Source of the DNA: JAWKXU01 sp020446465
Lineage (GTDB): Bacteria > Pseudomonadota > Alphaproteobacteria > Sphingomonadales > Sphingomonadaceae
Assembly: GCA_041396845.1 (NCBI GenBank)
Contig: JAWKXU010000003.1
Coordinates: 248,001-312,000 of the forward strand
DNA: 64,000 nt
Reading direction: 5' to 3'
This document shows, piece by piece, positions 44,202 through 52,508 of this stretch. The notes under the pieces were generated by a model, which was given only the letters and a program-made list of their open reading frames with translations, had not been told where the DNA came from and made no database searches. Each line of letters begins with the position of its first letter. Positions within the stretch are counted from its first letter, which is position 1. The position numbers and the translations under genes were made by a program.

Positions 44202-45374
44202 ATGGACGGCATACCGGGCAGCCCCGACAAGAGTTCCGATCTAATTACGCGCGTTAAGGGCATTCTCCTCAAACCGGGGGAAGAATGGCCAAAAATCCAG
44301 AGCGAGAACAAGTCAGTCGGTGACATTGTCACGACTTACGCTTTGCCGTTGATAGCAATAGGCCCGGTTGCCGGGTTCATTGGCGGACAGGTTTTTGGAT
44401 ATGGCGCGTTCGGCTTTTCCTATCGCCCCGGTCTGATGGGCGGGCTGGGCACAGCCGTTGTCACCTTTGTAATGGGCTTTGTCGGCCTGTTCGTTCTGAC
44501 GTTCATTGCCAATTTCCTTGCGCCCAGGTTTGGCGGGCAGGACAATCAGGCCAGTGCGTTCAGGCTTGTTGCCTATAGCCTGACGGCATCATGGGTTGCG
44601 GGTATTTTCGGCCTTATACCCGCGCTCGGATTTCTGGGCATTGCCGGGCTTTACAGCATCTATCTGTTCTATACGGGCGTTGGCCCGATGATGAAAATTC
44701 CGCAGGAGAAAGCAGGCGGTTACGTTGCGGTTACGATTCTTGCGGCGATCGTGGTTTCGATCATCCTCGGGCTGCTGACAACAACGCTGACTGGCGCACT
44801 GGGTGTCCGCGCCTTGTCCCAGGGGCCGCTTGCCAGCAGCGAAAGCGGCGATTCGGGCAGCATCACCATTCCGGGAATGGGCAAGCTGGAAGTCGACAAG
44901 ATCGAACAAGCCGCCAAACGGATGGAAGATCAGGCGAGCGGTAAAGTCGCCGCCGTTGATTCAGCATCGCTCAAAGGATTGCTGCCCGCCTCCATCGGTG
45001 CCTTCCAGCGCACAGCCATCGAAAGCACATCTGTTGCAGGAATGGGCAACGCGCAGGGCACATACGAAGATGGCGATAACCGTTTCGATCTCACCATTAC
45101 CGACACCAACGCCATGGGTGCCCTCGCCGGAATGGGCGCGGCAATGGGCATGGAACAGAGCCGCGAAGATGCCGACGGTTATGAACGCACTGGCGTCGTC
45201 GATGGGCGGATGCAATCCGAAAAATGGAACAACGCCAGCAATCGCGGCAAGTTTGGAATGATGATCGACAATCGCTTCATGGTCGAAGCCAGCGGCACCG
45301 CGCCCAATATCGACGTTTTGAAAGCTGCAGTCGCCACAGTCAGCGAAAGCGCCCTTTCAGCACTGGCCCAATAG
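44202..45374 (+). CDS. Yip1-family membrane protein
   Basis: A 390-aa protein. The N-terminal half (about 1-215) is a Yip1/DUF1282-type membrane domain with the early RVKGILLKPGEEWPKI motif and five hydrophobic helices (for example VVTFVMGFVGLFVLTFIANF, AVTILAAIVVSIILGLL). The C-terminal 170 residues are soluble, with an ITIPGMGKLEVDKIEQAAKRM helix and several MGMAA-like glycine-rich segments; this part looks lineage-specific. Function unknown. A strong AGGAGG ribosome-binding site fixes the ATG at 44202. Confidence 0.85.
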   Translation: MDGIPGSPDKSSDLITRVKGILLKPGEEWPKIQSENKSVGDIVTTYALPLIAIGPVAGFIGGQVFGYGAFGFSYRPGLMGGLGTAVVTFVMGFVGLFVLTFIANFLAPRFGGQDNQASAFRLVAYSLTASWVAGIFGLIPALGFLGIAGLYSIYLFYTGVGPMMKIPQEKAGGYVAVTILAAIVVSIILGLLTTTLTGALGVRALSQGPLASSESGDSGSITIPGMGKLEVDKIEQAAKRMEDQASGKVAAVDSASLKGLLPASIGAFQRTAIESTSVAGMGNAQGTYEDGDNRFDLTITDTNAMGALAGMGAAMGMEQSREDADGYERTGVVDGRMQSEKWNNASNRGKFGMMIDNRFMVEASGTAPNIDVLKAAVATVSESALSALAQ

Positions 45375-45430
45375 AAAAATACGAGTTTCCTGTTGCGTTT
45401 ACGCCGTTTGAGTCTGAACTCTCCGGGTAA

Positions 45431-45667
45431 TCAACCCGGATAATCAGACCGGGCGGCCAGCGCGCGGATTTCTGCGGCACCAAGCCGGTGATCGCCAGAT
45501 TTTTCTATAACGTAGGAATCGCGGTCCGCATCGGGCAGGGATTGAATGAAAGCAACAAGTTCAGCCAGCGTGCCATGGCGAATGGCCTTGAGCGAATAAA
45601 GCACCCCTTCCCCGTCATCCTTGCGATGAAGTGTTGCATAATCGGTCCACTCAACCTGACTGCTCAT
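45431..45667 (-). CDS. Hypothetical 78-aa protein
   Basis: A small acidic soluble protein (MSSQVEWTDYATL...). The segment GTLAELVAFIQSLPDADRD is amphipathic, followed by an AAEIRALA helix. AAAGGA stands about 10 bases ahead of the ATG, which supports translation. No domain is recognised. It lies upstream of lolD on the opposite side of a 98-bp gap and converges with the Yip1 gene. A 7-bp inverted repeat (45422-45440) covers its stop codon. Confidence 0.65.
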   Translation of the reverse strand: MSSQVEWTDYATLHRKDDGEGVLYSLKAIRHGTLAELVAFIQSLPDADRDSYVIEKSGDHRLGAAEIRALAARSDYPG

Positions 45668-45765
45668 CGGCCTGTTCCTTTCGTGGTTTGCCTTCCAATG
45701 TCTTCGCGCAAAAAGTTCGCGTTGCCTTGTTTATCAATGTGGTGCGCAAATGGCTGCCATGCAAG

Positions 45766-46440
45766 CTATTCGAGCACCCCATCGTGCAGCCGCACAACAC
45801 GGTCCATCTGCTGTGCCAGCCTCTCGTTATGCGTAGCGACCAGCGCAGCGCTACCTTCCTCGCGCACCAGACGCAGGAACTCGGCCAGGACGCGATCCGC
45901 AGTCGCTTCATCAAGGTTGCCTGTCGGTTCGTCCGCCAGCACCAGCTGGGGCCTGTTCGCAAGCGCGCGGGCAACAGCCACGCGCTGCTGTTCCCCCCCC
46001 GAAAGCTGGCTGGGCCGATGTTCAAGGCGCTGACCCAGGCCAAGCGCCGTCAGCAACTCTTCCGCCCGCGCTTCTGCCTCGGACTGAGAACGTCCCGCAA
46101 CAAGCTGAGGCAGCACGACATTCTCGCGCGCGTTGAAATCGGGCAGCAAGTGGTGGAACTGGTAAACGAAGCCCAGATGATCGCGCCGCAGGGCGGTGCG
46201 CGCATCACCCGAAAGCGCACTGGCATCGGTGCCTGCAATCTCGATCTTGCCGCCAAACCCGCCTTCCAGCAGACCGACAGCTTGCAGCATTGTCGATTTG
46301 CCGGACCCGGACGGCCCCAACAGAGCGACGATCTCCCCAGCCCTGATAGAAAGGTTCACCCCGCGCAGAACGTCTATGCGCACTCCGCCCTGTTCAAAAC
46401 TGCGGGTCAGCGCCGTCAGGCGAACGACGATATCACTCAT
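45766..46440 (-). CDS. lolD: Lipoprotein-releasing ABC transporter ATP-binding protein
   Basis: A 224-aa ATPase of the LolCDE complex that releases lipoproteins from the inner membrane to LolA. Walker A is GPSGSGKST, the signature is LSGGEQQRVAVARAL, Walker B is LVLADEPTGNLD and the switch His is in VATHN. QFHHLLPDFNARENV is the Q-loop region typical of LolD. The ATG at 46440 overlaps the stop of the permease gene by 8 bases; the longer upstream frame lies inside that gene. Confidence 0.95.
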   Translation of the reverse strand: MSDIVVRLTALTRSFEQGGVRIDVLRGVNLSIRAGEIVALLGPSGSGKSTMLQAVGLLEGGFGGKIEIAGTDASALSGDARTALRRDHLGFVYQFHHLLPDFNARENVVLPQLVAGRSQSEAEARAEELLTALGLGQRLEHRPSQLSGGEQQRVAVARALANRPQLVLADEPTGNLDEATADRVLAEFLRLVREEGSAALVATHNERLAQQMDRVVRLHDGVLE

Positions 46441-47674
46441 AGCGCAGCACCTGCACCGGATCAGTGCTCGCCGCCTTGTAGGCGGGATAAAGCGTAGCAA
46501 GGAAACTGAACCCCAGCGCCATCACGCAGATTACCGTGACTTCGGCAGGGTCAGTACGCGAGGGCAGTTCAGTCAGAAACCGGATCGATGGATCCCACAA
46601 GTTCTGGCCCGTGATAATTTCTACGAGCCGGACAATAGGCTGACGGAAATAGAGGAACACAAAGCCCAGCACCAACCCTGCGGCAGTCCCCAATGCGCCG
46701 ATGATGAACCCGGTGGTGACAAAAATCTTCATCAGCGACCGGCGCGTTGCTCCCATTGTTCGCATGATCGCAATGTCGCGAGTCTTGGCGCGCACCAGCA
46801 TGATAAGCGACGACAGAATGTTGAACACGGCCACCAGCACAATGATCGACAGCACCACGAACATGGCGACGCGCTCCACAGCCAAAGCCTCGAACAAGCT
46901 GGCGTTGATAGTCTTCCAGTCGGAAACCACGGCTTGCCCGGCAAGTTTCCTTCCCAGTGGGGCGAGCGTTTCCGTCACAGTATCCGGGTCGGTCGTCTTG
47001 ACCTCGATCATCCCCACCGTATCGCCCGTCAGCAACAAAGTCTGCGCGTCCTTCATCGGCATGACGACAAACGCCTGATCATAGTCATAAATCCCGATTT
47101 CAAACACCGCACTGACATGATAGCCGATTTGCCGTGGCACAGTGCCAAACGGTGTTGATCGCCCCTGCGGGTTGATAATGGTGATCGTATCGCCCACCCT
47201 TGCGCCAAGGTTTTCCGCCAGGCGTGCGCCAATCGCGACATTGCCAGCGCCTGCCTTGAGATCCGCCAGTGAGCCGCTGATCTTCTTTTCTTCGAGCCGC
47301 TGGATATCCGCTTGCGTATTGCCACGCACGAGAATTGCTTCGACCCGCCCGTTGAAGCTGGTCAGCAAGGGTTGTTCGATAAGCGGAGAAGCCCGCACCA
47401 CGCCCGGTGTTGCGCGCACATCCTTCAAGACTGACTGCCAGTTATCCAGCCGCCCGCCATAGCCCTGAATGATGGCATGACCGTTCAACCCGACAATCTT
47501 GTCTAGCAGTTCAGCACGAAAGCCGTTCATGACGCTCATCACGATGACAAGCGCGGCCACCCCCAGCATCACGGCGGCAAGGCTGATACCGGCGACAATG
47601 GCGATAAACGCCTCGGCACGTCCCGGCAGCATGTAACGCTTGGCAACGGTCCATTCGAAAGGAGAAAGGAGCAA
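46433..47674 (-). CDS. Lipoprotein-releasing system permease LolC/LolE
   Basis: A 413-aa inner-membrane permease with one N-terminal helix (IAIVAGISLAAVMLGVAALVIVMSVM), a large periplasmic domain and three C-terminal helices (AMFVVLSIIVLVAVFNILSSL, FIIGALGTAAGLVLGFVFLYF and near 385). One permease gene serves with LolD here, as in Alphaproteobacteria with a homodimer. The start is uncertain: homologues begin at LLSPFEWTVAKRY, where only a TTG (47674) is available; no ATG lies in frame upstream before a TTG at 47797. The predicted length at 47674 fits the family. Confidence 0.92.
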   Translation of the reverse strand: MLLSPFEWTVAKRYMLPGRAEAFIAIVAGISLAAVMLGVAALVIVMSVMNGFRAELLDKIVGLNGHAIIQGYGGRLDNWQSVLKDVRATPGVVRASPLIEQPLLTSFNGRVEAILVRGNTQADIQRLEEKKISGSLADLKAGAGNVAIGARLAENLGARVGDTITIINPQGRSTPFGTVPRQIGYHVSAVFEIGIYDYDQAFVVMPMKDAQTLLLTGDTVGMIEVKTTDPDTVTETLAPLGRKLAGQAVVSDWKTINASLFEALAVERVAMFVVLSIIVLVAVFNILSSLIMLVRAKTRDIAIMRTMGATRRSLMKIFVTTGFIIGALGTAAGLVLGFVFLYFRQPIVRLVEIITGQNLWDPSIRFLTELPSRTDPAEVTVICVMALGFSFLATLYPAYKAASTDPVQVLRYE

Positions 47675-47859
47675 GGGGGTAATGTCCGCTATCGCAACTG
47701 GTGTCGCGGGATTTAAGGGGACTTGTCGACGGGCGCAAGCAATCCGCCCCAATCTTTCCCGATTGAATACGGCCCGCTCAACCAGAATACTGGACAAGGC
47801 CCATCGCCCTGGGCCATTCCAGCCTTATTGCAATTTCATATTGAGGAGCAGGAAACGCC

Positions 47860-48363
47860 ATGAACGAACAGGACCGCAAAATTGCGCTACGTATGATCCC
47901 CTATGGACTTTATGTGATGACGGCCGAAGCAAAGGGCCAGGCTCCTGCTGCTGCCACTGTCAACTGGGTGACGCAGACGAGTTTTGATCCGCCGTTGATC
48001 GTGGTGGGTGTGAAAACCGATTCAGGGGCCTATGCCGCAACCCGTGCAGCGGGGCATTTTGTGCTGAATATCCTTGGCAAGGGCCAGCAGGGTGCCGCCT
48101 TCACTTTCTTCAAACCTGCGGAGCTGGAAGATGGCAAGTTGTCGGGTGAGGAAATCGCCTGGGCCACCAATGGCGCACCGATCCTCAAAAGCGCGCCCGC
48201 GGCTGTCGAATGCAAGCTGGTCGATGTCGTTGAAAAGGGCGACCATCACGTCTTTGTGGGCGAAGTGACCAATGTGCACCTTAATTCGGAACCTGAAGGC
48301 CGTCCGGACGAGGCCGTTCTGGAAATGAAGGATCTGGGCGAAAAAGTCTTTTACGGCGGATAG
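47860..48363 (+). CDS. Flavin reductase family protein
   Basis: A 167-aa split-barrel FMN-binding protein of the flavin reductase-like family. LYVMTAEAKGQAPAAATVNWVTQTSFDPPLI is the nucleotide-binding face, GHFVLNILGKGQQG the middle segment, and GDHHVFVGEVTNVHL the closing block with its conserved His. It may supply reduced flavin to an unidentified monooxygenase or act as a flavin store. The ATG follows GAGGAGCAGGAAACGCC, a strong ribosome-binding site. It is divergent from lolC/E. Confidence 0.87.
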   Translation: MNEQDRKIALRMIPYGLYVMTAEAKGQAPAAATVNWVTQTSFDPPLIVVGVKTDSGAYAATRAAGHFVLNILGKGQQGAAFTFFKPAELEDGKLSGEEIAWATNGAPILKSAPAAVECKLVDVVEKGDHHVFVGEVTNVHLNSEPEGRPDEAVLEMKDLGEKVFYGG

Positions 48364-48489
48364 ATCGCCCATTTTTCAGGGAGGGGCGCAAGCCAGTAAA
48401 ATCAGACGGTTTGCCCCCTGCCCTTGCTTTCCGGCCTGCGAGCCTCCAAATGCGCCATGCAACCGACGCGCGGGCAGGCAGACGACTCG

Positions 48490-49962
48490 ATGATGATTAC
48501 CACCCATCCCTTCCTCGACACTGAGGACGACAAGCTGCGTGAGGAATGCGGCGTTTTCGGCGCAATCAATGTGCAGGATGCATCCGCAATGACTGCGCTT
48601 GGGCTTCATGCCCTGCAACATCGCGGGCAGGAAGCCGCCGGAATTACCAGTTTCGACGGTGCCGAATTCTTTACACGGCGTGGCCAGGGCCATGTGGCCG
48701 AAAACTTTTCCAGCAGCGAAGCGATTGCCGAACTGCCGGGATTCATGGCTGCCGGACATGTGCGCTATTCCACCACCGGCGGTTCTGGCCTGCGCAATGT
48801 CCAGCCTCTCTATGCCGATCTTGCAACGGGCGGCTTTGCCATCGCCCACAATGGCAATATCTCAAACGCCATCCGGTTGCGGCAGGATCTGGTCCGCAAG
48901 GGTGCGATTTTCCAGTCGACATCCGACACCGAAGTTATCATCCACCTTGTCGCCACGAGCCGTTATCCCACGCTGCTTGACCGTTTCGTCGATGCGTTGC
49001 GGCTGGTGGAAGGTGCCTATTCGCTGATCTGCATGACCCCTCAGGGGATGATGGCATGTCGCGATCCGCTTGGCATCCGGCCACTTGTCATGGGTAAAGT
49101 GGCTGACGGCATCATCTTTGCGAGCGAGACTGTTGCGCTTGACGTCTGCGGTGCAGAGTTTTTGCGGCAGGTTGACCCCGGCGAACTGGTGACTGTCGAT
49201 TTTGACGGCAAAGTCACATCGCACCGCCCCTTTGGCGAAACACCCGCACGCCCCTGCATTTTCGAACATGTCTATTTCAGCCGCCCGGATTCGATATTCG
49301 ACAATCGCTCTGTCTATTCGGTGCGCAAGGAAATCGGCGCGCAGCTTGCGCTTGAAAATCCGGTGAAAGCCGACCTTGTCGTTCCTGTGCCGGACAGCGG
49401 CGTGCCAGCGGCCATCGGCTATGCCCAGCAATCGGGCATTCCGTTTGAACTGGGCATCATTCGTTCGCACTACGTCGGGCGCACGTTCATTCAGCCATCG
49501 GACACCCAGCGCCATTCGGGCGTAAAGCGCAAACACAACGCCAACCGCGCGCTGGTGGAAGGCAAGCGCATCGTGCTGATTGACGATTCCATCGTGCGCG
49601 GCACCACCAGCCTCAAGATCGTGCAGATGATGCGCGAAGCGGGCGCCGCCGAAGTCCACATGCGGATTGCCAGCCCGCCCACACAACATAGCTGTTTCTA
49701 CGGTGTCGATACGCCCGAACGGTCAAAACTGCTTGCCGCGCAAATGGATGTGGAAGCCATGCGCAACTTCATCCAGGCTGACAGTCTCGCCTTCGTTTCG
49801 ATTGATGGGCTTTACCGCGCAGTCGGGGAGCAAAGCCGCAACAGCTCTTGCCCACAATACTGCGATGCCTGCTTTACCGGCGATTACCCGACCAGCCTCA
49901 CGGACCTCGCGGATCGGGAAAATCCGGCGCAACTGTCCCTGCCCGTCAACAAGGTTGCATGA
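48490..49962 (+). CDS. purF: Amidophosphoribosyltransferase
   Basis: A 490-aa enzyme for the first committed step of purine synthesis (PRPP plus glutamine to phosphoribosylamine). A short propeptide precedes the N-terminal nucleophile Cys20 in EECGVFG, as in the Bacillus type. LQHRGQEAAG and AHNGNIS belong to the glutaminase. The PRPP loop is IVLIDDSIVRGTTS. The C-terminal CPQYCDACFTGDYP is consistent with an Fe-S enzyme. The ATG at 48490 or 48493 gives a short propeptide; an upstream start at 48424 would add unlikely residues. Its stop overlaps the next gene by 4 bases. Confidence 0.95.
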   Translation: MMITTHPFLDTEDDKLREECGVFGAINVQDASAMTALGLHALQHRGQEAAGITSFDGAEFFTRRGQGHVAENFSSSEAIAELPGFMAAGHVRYSTTGGSGLRNVQPLYADLATGGFAIAHNGNISNAIRLRQDLVRKGAIFQSTSDTEVIIHLVATSRYPTLLDRFVDALRLVEGAYSLICMTPQGMMACRDPLGIRPLVMGKVADGIIFASETVALDVCGAEFLRQVDPGELVTVDFDGKVTSHRPFGETPARPCIFEHVYFSRPDSIFDNRSVYSVRKEIGAQLALENPVKADLVVPVPDSGVPAAIGYAQQSGIPFELGIIRSHYVGRTFIQPSDTQRHSGVKRKHNANRALVEGKRIVLIDDSIVRGTTSLKIVQMMREAGAAEVHMRIASPPTQHSCFYGVDTPERSKLLAAQMDVEAMRNFIQADSLAFVSIDGLYRAVGEQSRNSSCPQYCDACFTGDYPTSLTDLADRENPAQLSLPVNKVA

Positions 49963-50693
49963 TGGCAGGCGATACTGCTGAACAGCCGCTTTCCGGCCAG
50001 ATTGCGCTTGTCACCGGGGCAAGCCGAGGCATCGGCGCAGCGATTGCCAAATCTCTCGCCGGGGCGGGTGCACATGTCATTCTGACTGCACGCGATACCC
50101 GCGCTCTTGAATCCGTCGAAGAGCAGATTCATGCCGCCGGTGGCACGGCTACGCTCGCCCCGCTGGACCTTGCCGAGCCGGACGCCATTGCACGGCTTGC
50201 TGTGGCAGTTGCAGAACGCTGGAAACGGCTCGACATCCTGATCGTCAACGGAGCGGTATTTCCTGCCCTTTCGGCGGTCCACCAGATCGACCAGAAGGGC
50301 TTCGGCCAGGCGCTGACTGTCAACGTGCTGGCGACGCAGGCTCTGCTCGCCCAGTTCACGCCGCTGATGAAGCGCAGCGAACGTCCGCGCGTTATTGGCA
50401 TGACCAGCAGCGTCGGTGCCACACCGCGCGCCTATTGGGGCGCATATGGCGCGACCAAGGCGGCTTTCGATGTCCTGCTGGAATGTCATGGACAGGAGAT
50501 GGAAAACATCTCCGGCACCCGCGTCGCCATTATTGATCCGGGCGCTACACGCACGGCGATGCGGGCCCGCGCGTTTCCGGGGGAAGACCCAGAAACTGTA
50601 AAATTGCCCGAAGTGGTGGGGGGCAGGATCGTTGCACTGCTGCGCGATGACTTTCCCAATCTGCACCGCGAACGGATAGAAAAGGGTTCTTAA
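49959..50693 (+). CDS. SDR-family NAD(P)-dependent oxidoreductase
   Basis: A 244-aa short-chain dehydrogenase/reductase. The cofactor motif is VTGASRGIGAAIA, LDLAEPDAIA follows strand 3, the usual NNAG appears as VNGA, and the active site has Ser (MTSSVG), Tyr and Lys in YGATKAAFD. IDPGATRTAMRA is the late conserved block. The substrate is not predictable. The ATG overlaps the purF stop (ATGATGG), so both are probably co-translated. Confidence 0.9.
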   Translation: MMAGDTAEQPLSGQIALVTGASRGIGAAIAKSLAGAGAHVILTARDTRALESVEEQIHAAGGTATLAPLDLAEPDAIARLAVAVAERWKRLDILIVNGAVFPALSAVHQIDQKGFGQALTVNVLATQALLAQFTPLMKRSERPRVIGMTSSVGATPRAYWGAYGATKAAFDVLLECHGQEMENISGTRVAIIDPGATRTAMRARAFPGEDPETVKLPEVVGGRIVALLRDDFPNLHRERIEKGS

Positions 50694-50805
50694 CCTTATT
50701 TGCCAATAATCCGGAAACCAGCGACAGGCATCGTGTCTGCAACATGACTGCAAAAACTGCATCGCCATGTTTGTCGCACGCGCAGTTTAACGGGATCAAT
50801 TGGCC

Positions 50806-51156
50806 ATGATGCTAGAAAATTCGACAAGCCGGTATGAAGTCGCCGCGCAAGAGGATCGCTCTGCGCCGCGCACCCGCATTTCCATTCCCGCACAATTTCG
50901 CCAGTCTGGCGGGCGTCCGTTCCAGACGTCTGTTCTTGACCTGTCGCTGTCCGGGTTCTCGGCCTCTGCAATCAACCGCATTCAGCCAGGCACGTTCTGC
51001 TGGCTGACGCTGCCGGGGCTGGAATCCTTGCAGGCCGAAGTTATCTGGTGGGACCGCAGCATTGTCGGCTGTGCATTTCAGCAACTGCTCAGCCCGATCG
51101 TGCATGACAACATCCTTGCCCGTTATCGCGGCGATGGGGTTTACCGCTCAATCTGA
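50806..51156 (+). CDS. PilZ domain protein (likely c-di-GMP receptor)
   Basis: A 116-aa single-domain PilZ protein. Both c-di-GMP motifs are present: RxxxR as RSAPR and DxSxxG as DLSLSG. The strand block AEVIWWDRSIVGCAFQQLL is typical. Such proteins relay cyclic-di-GMP to motility, polysaccharide or cell-cycle targets; the output partner is unknown. GGGAT lies about 10 bases before the ATG at 50806. It ends 4 bp from the end of the convergent cyclopropane synthase gene. Confidence 0.9.
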   Translation: MMLENSTSRYEVAAQEDRSAPRTRISIPAQFRQSGGRPFQTSVLDLSLSGFSASAINRIQPGTFCWLTLPGLESLQAEVIWWDRSIVGCAFQQLLSPIVHDNILARYRGDGVYRSI

Positions 51157-51160
51157 CACG

Positions 51161-52492
51161 TCAATTTTTGACAAGCGTGACCTGGCTGACGGTGATTCCA
51201 CCGCCGGCAAAGCCACCTTCGCAATACATCAGATAGAACCGCCAGAGCTGCCGGAACCGTTCATCAAAGCCGGCGGGCAAGCGTCCGTCTGCCGCGGCCT
51301 GATCGAAACTGGCCCGCCACATCCGTAAGGTGGTGGCATAATCCAGCCCGAAATCTTCCTGATCGCGCCAATCCAGCCCTCGTTCTGCGGCAAGCTGCCG
51401 AAACGTGCTTTCCCGAACCAGCAATCCACCGGGGAAGATATAAGCCTGGATAAAGTCTGCATGGGCGGCATAGGCATCGAACAGCGCATCTTTCATCGCA
51501 ATAAACTGGATGGCAGCGCGCCCACCGGGCCGCAGGCACCGCGCAAGGCAATCAAACCAGTCTGCCCAGTATTCCCGGCCAACAGCCTCCACCATTTCGA
51601 CACTGACGATGGCGTCAAACTGGCCTTTGACGTCACGATAATCCTGTTTGCGAAAATCAATCGAGGTATCGTGCCGCGCACGCGCCCAGCCCAATTGTTC
51701 GTCAGAAAGACTGATGGCCGTGACAGCCGCACCCTTGCCCGCCAGATAGCCGGCCAGGCTACCCCAGCCACAGCCGATTTCCAGCACCGACTGCGGTGGG
51801 CCGCCCGACCCCGTCATGCGCTGGTGCAGGCGCGCCCATTTGCGCCGCTGCCCATCTTCCAGGGAAAGCGCACCCACGTTGCCGTGCCCGTCGAACATGG
51901 CGCTGGAATAGCTTAGCGTCGGGTCCAGCCACTGCTGGTAGAAATCGTTGCCAAGGTCGTAATGCGCATGAATGTTGCGTTGCGAACCAGTCCGGCTGTT
52001 GCGGTTCAGCCAGTGCCAGAGACGCCCCGCATAACGCCACGGTCCGCTCGCTCGCCCGGTGTTTCCCAGTGTTTCCGCATTGGCCATGAACAGCGCAAAC
52101 AGTGGTACAGGGTCCGGGCTATCCCATTCGCCCGCTTCCCAGGCCTGATACCATCCGACCGATCCGCCTGTGGCCAGACGCAGCAATGCCCGCCAATCGC
52201 GAATATGCACGATGGCATTGAAACCCGGTGCTTTGCCGCCGACTACGCGCACTGACCCATCGGGCAGAGTCGCCTCTATCGACCCGCAGAGAAGGGCCGC
52301 ATCAATACGCTGGACTAGACGGTCAAAACCGCCTGAAAACAGGCGCGCCAGCCATCCGGTGCCCGCACCAAGGCGCGCGCCACCAGCGAGCAGACCTGCG
52401 CCTCGTTCGCTTTCTTGCGCGTCTATCTTTCCCCCGGCTTTCATCAGCGCTTTATGACTCGCCAAGGTCATGTCGGCAAGGCTGGGTGGCAC
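51161..52492 (-). CDS. Cyclopropane-fatty-acyl-phospholipid synthase family protein
   Basis: A 443-aa SAM-dependent enzyme that methylenates unsaturated acyl chains of phospholipids. HYDLGNDFYQQWLDPTLSYS is the lipid-proximal motif, SVLEIGCGWGSLAGYLA the SAM site, and SVEMVEAVGREYWADWF the catalytic segment. The C-terminus holds YCEGGFAGGG, which is typical. About 150 N-terminal residues form the family's N-domain. The start is GTG at 52492; an ATG 21 bases on is possible. It follows the photolyase gene on the same strand after 16 bp. Confidence 0.92.
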   Translation of the reverse strand: MPPSLADMTLASHKALMKAGGKIDAQESERGAGLLAGGARLGAGTGWLARLFSGGFDRLVQRIDAALLCGSIEATLPDGSVRVVGGKAPGFNAIVHIRDWRALLRLATGGSVGWYQAWEAGEWDSPDPVPLFALFMANAETLGNTGRASGPWRYAGRLWHWLNRNSRTGSQRNIHAHYDLGNDFYQQWLDPTLSYSSAMFDGHGNVGALSLEDGQRRKWARLHQRMTGSGGPPQSVLEIGCGWGSLAGYLAGKGAAVTAISLSDEQLGWARARHDTSIDFRKQDYRDVKGQFDAIVSVEMVEAVGREYWADWFDCLARCLRPGGRAAIQFIAMKDALFDAYAAHADFIQAYIFPGGLLVRESTFRQLAAERGLDWRDQEDFGLDYATTLRMWRASFDQAAADGRLPAGFDERFRQLWRFYLMYCEGGFAGGGITVSQVTLVKN

Positions 52493-52508
52493 TGCTCAAA
52501 CAAGCAAA

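Noticed and set aside
45422..45440. Inverted repeat TCCGGGT-N5-ACCCGGA as a terminator
   Set aside because: It is a clean 7-bp stem, but no T-run follows on either strand and it covers the stop codon of the 78-residue gene. I note it only as a possible weak stem.
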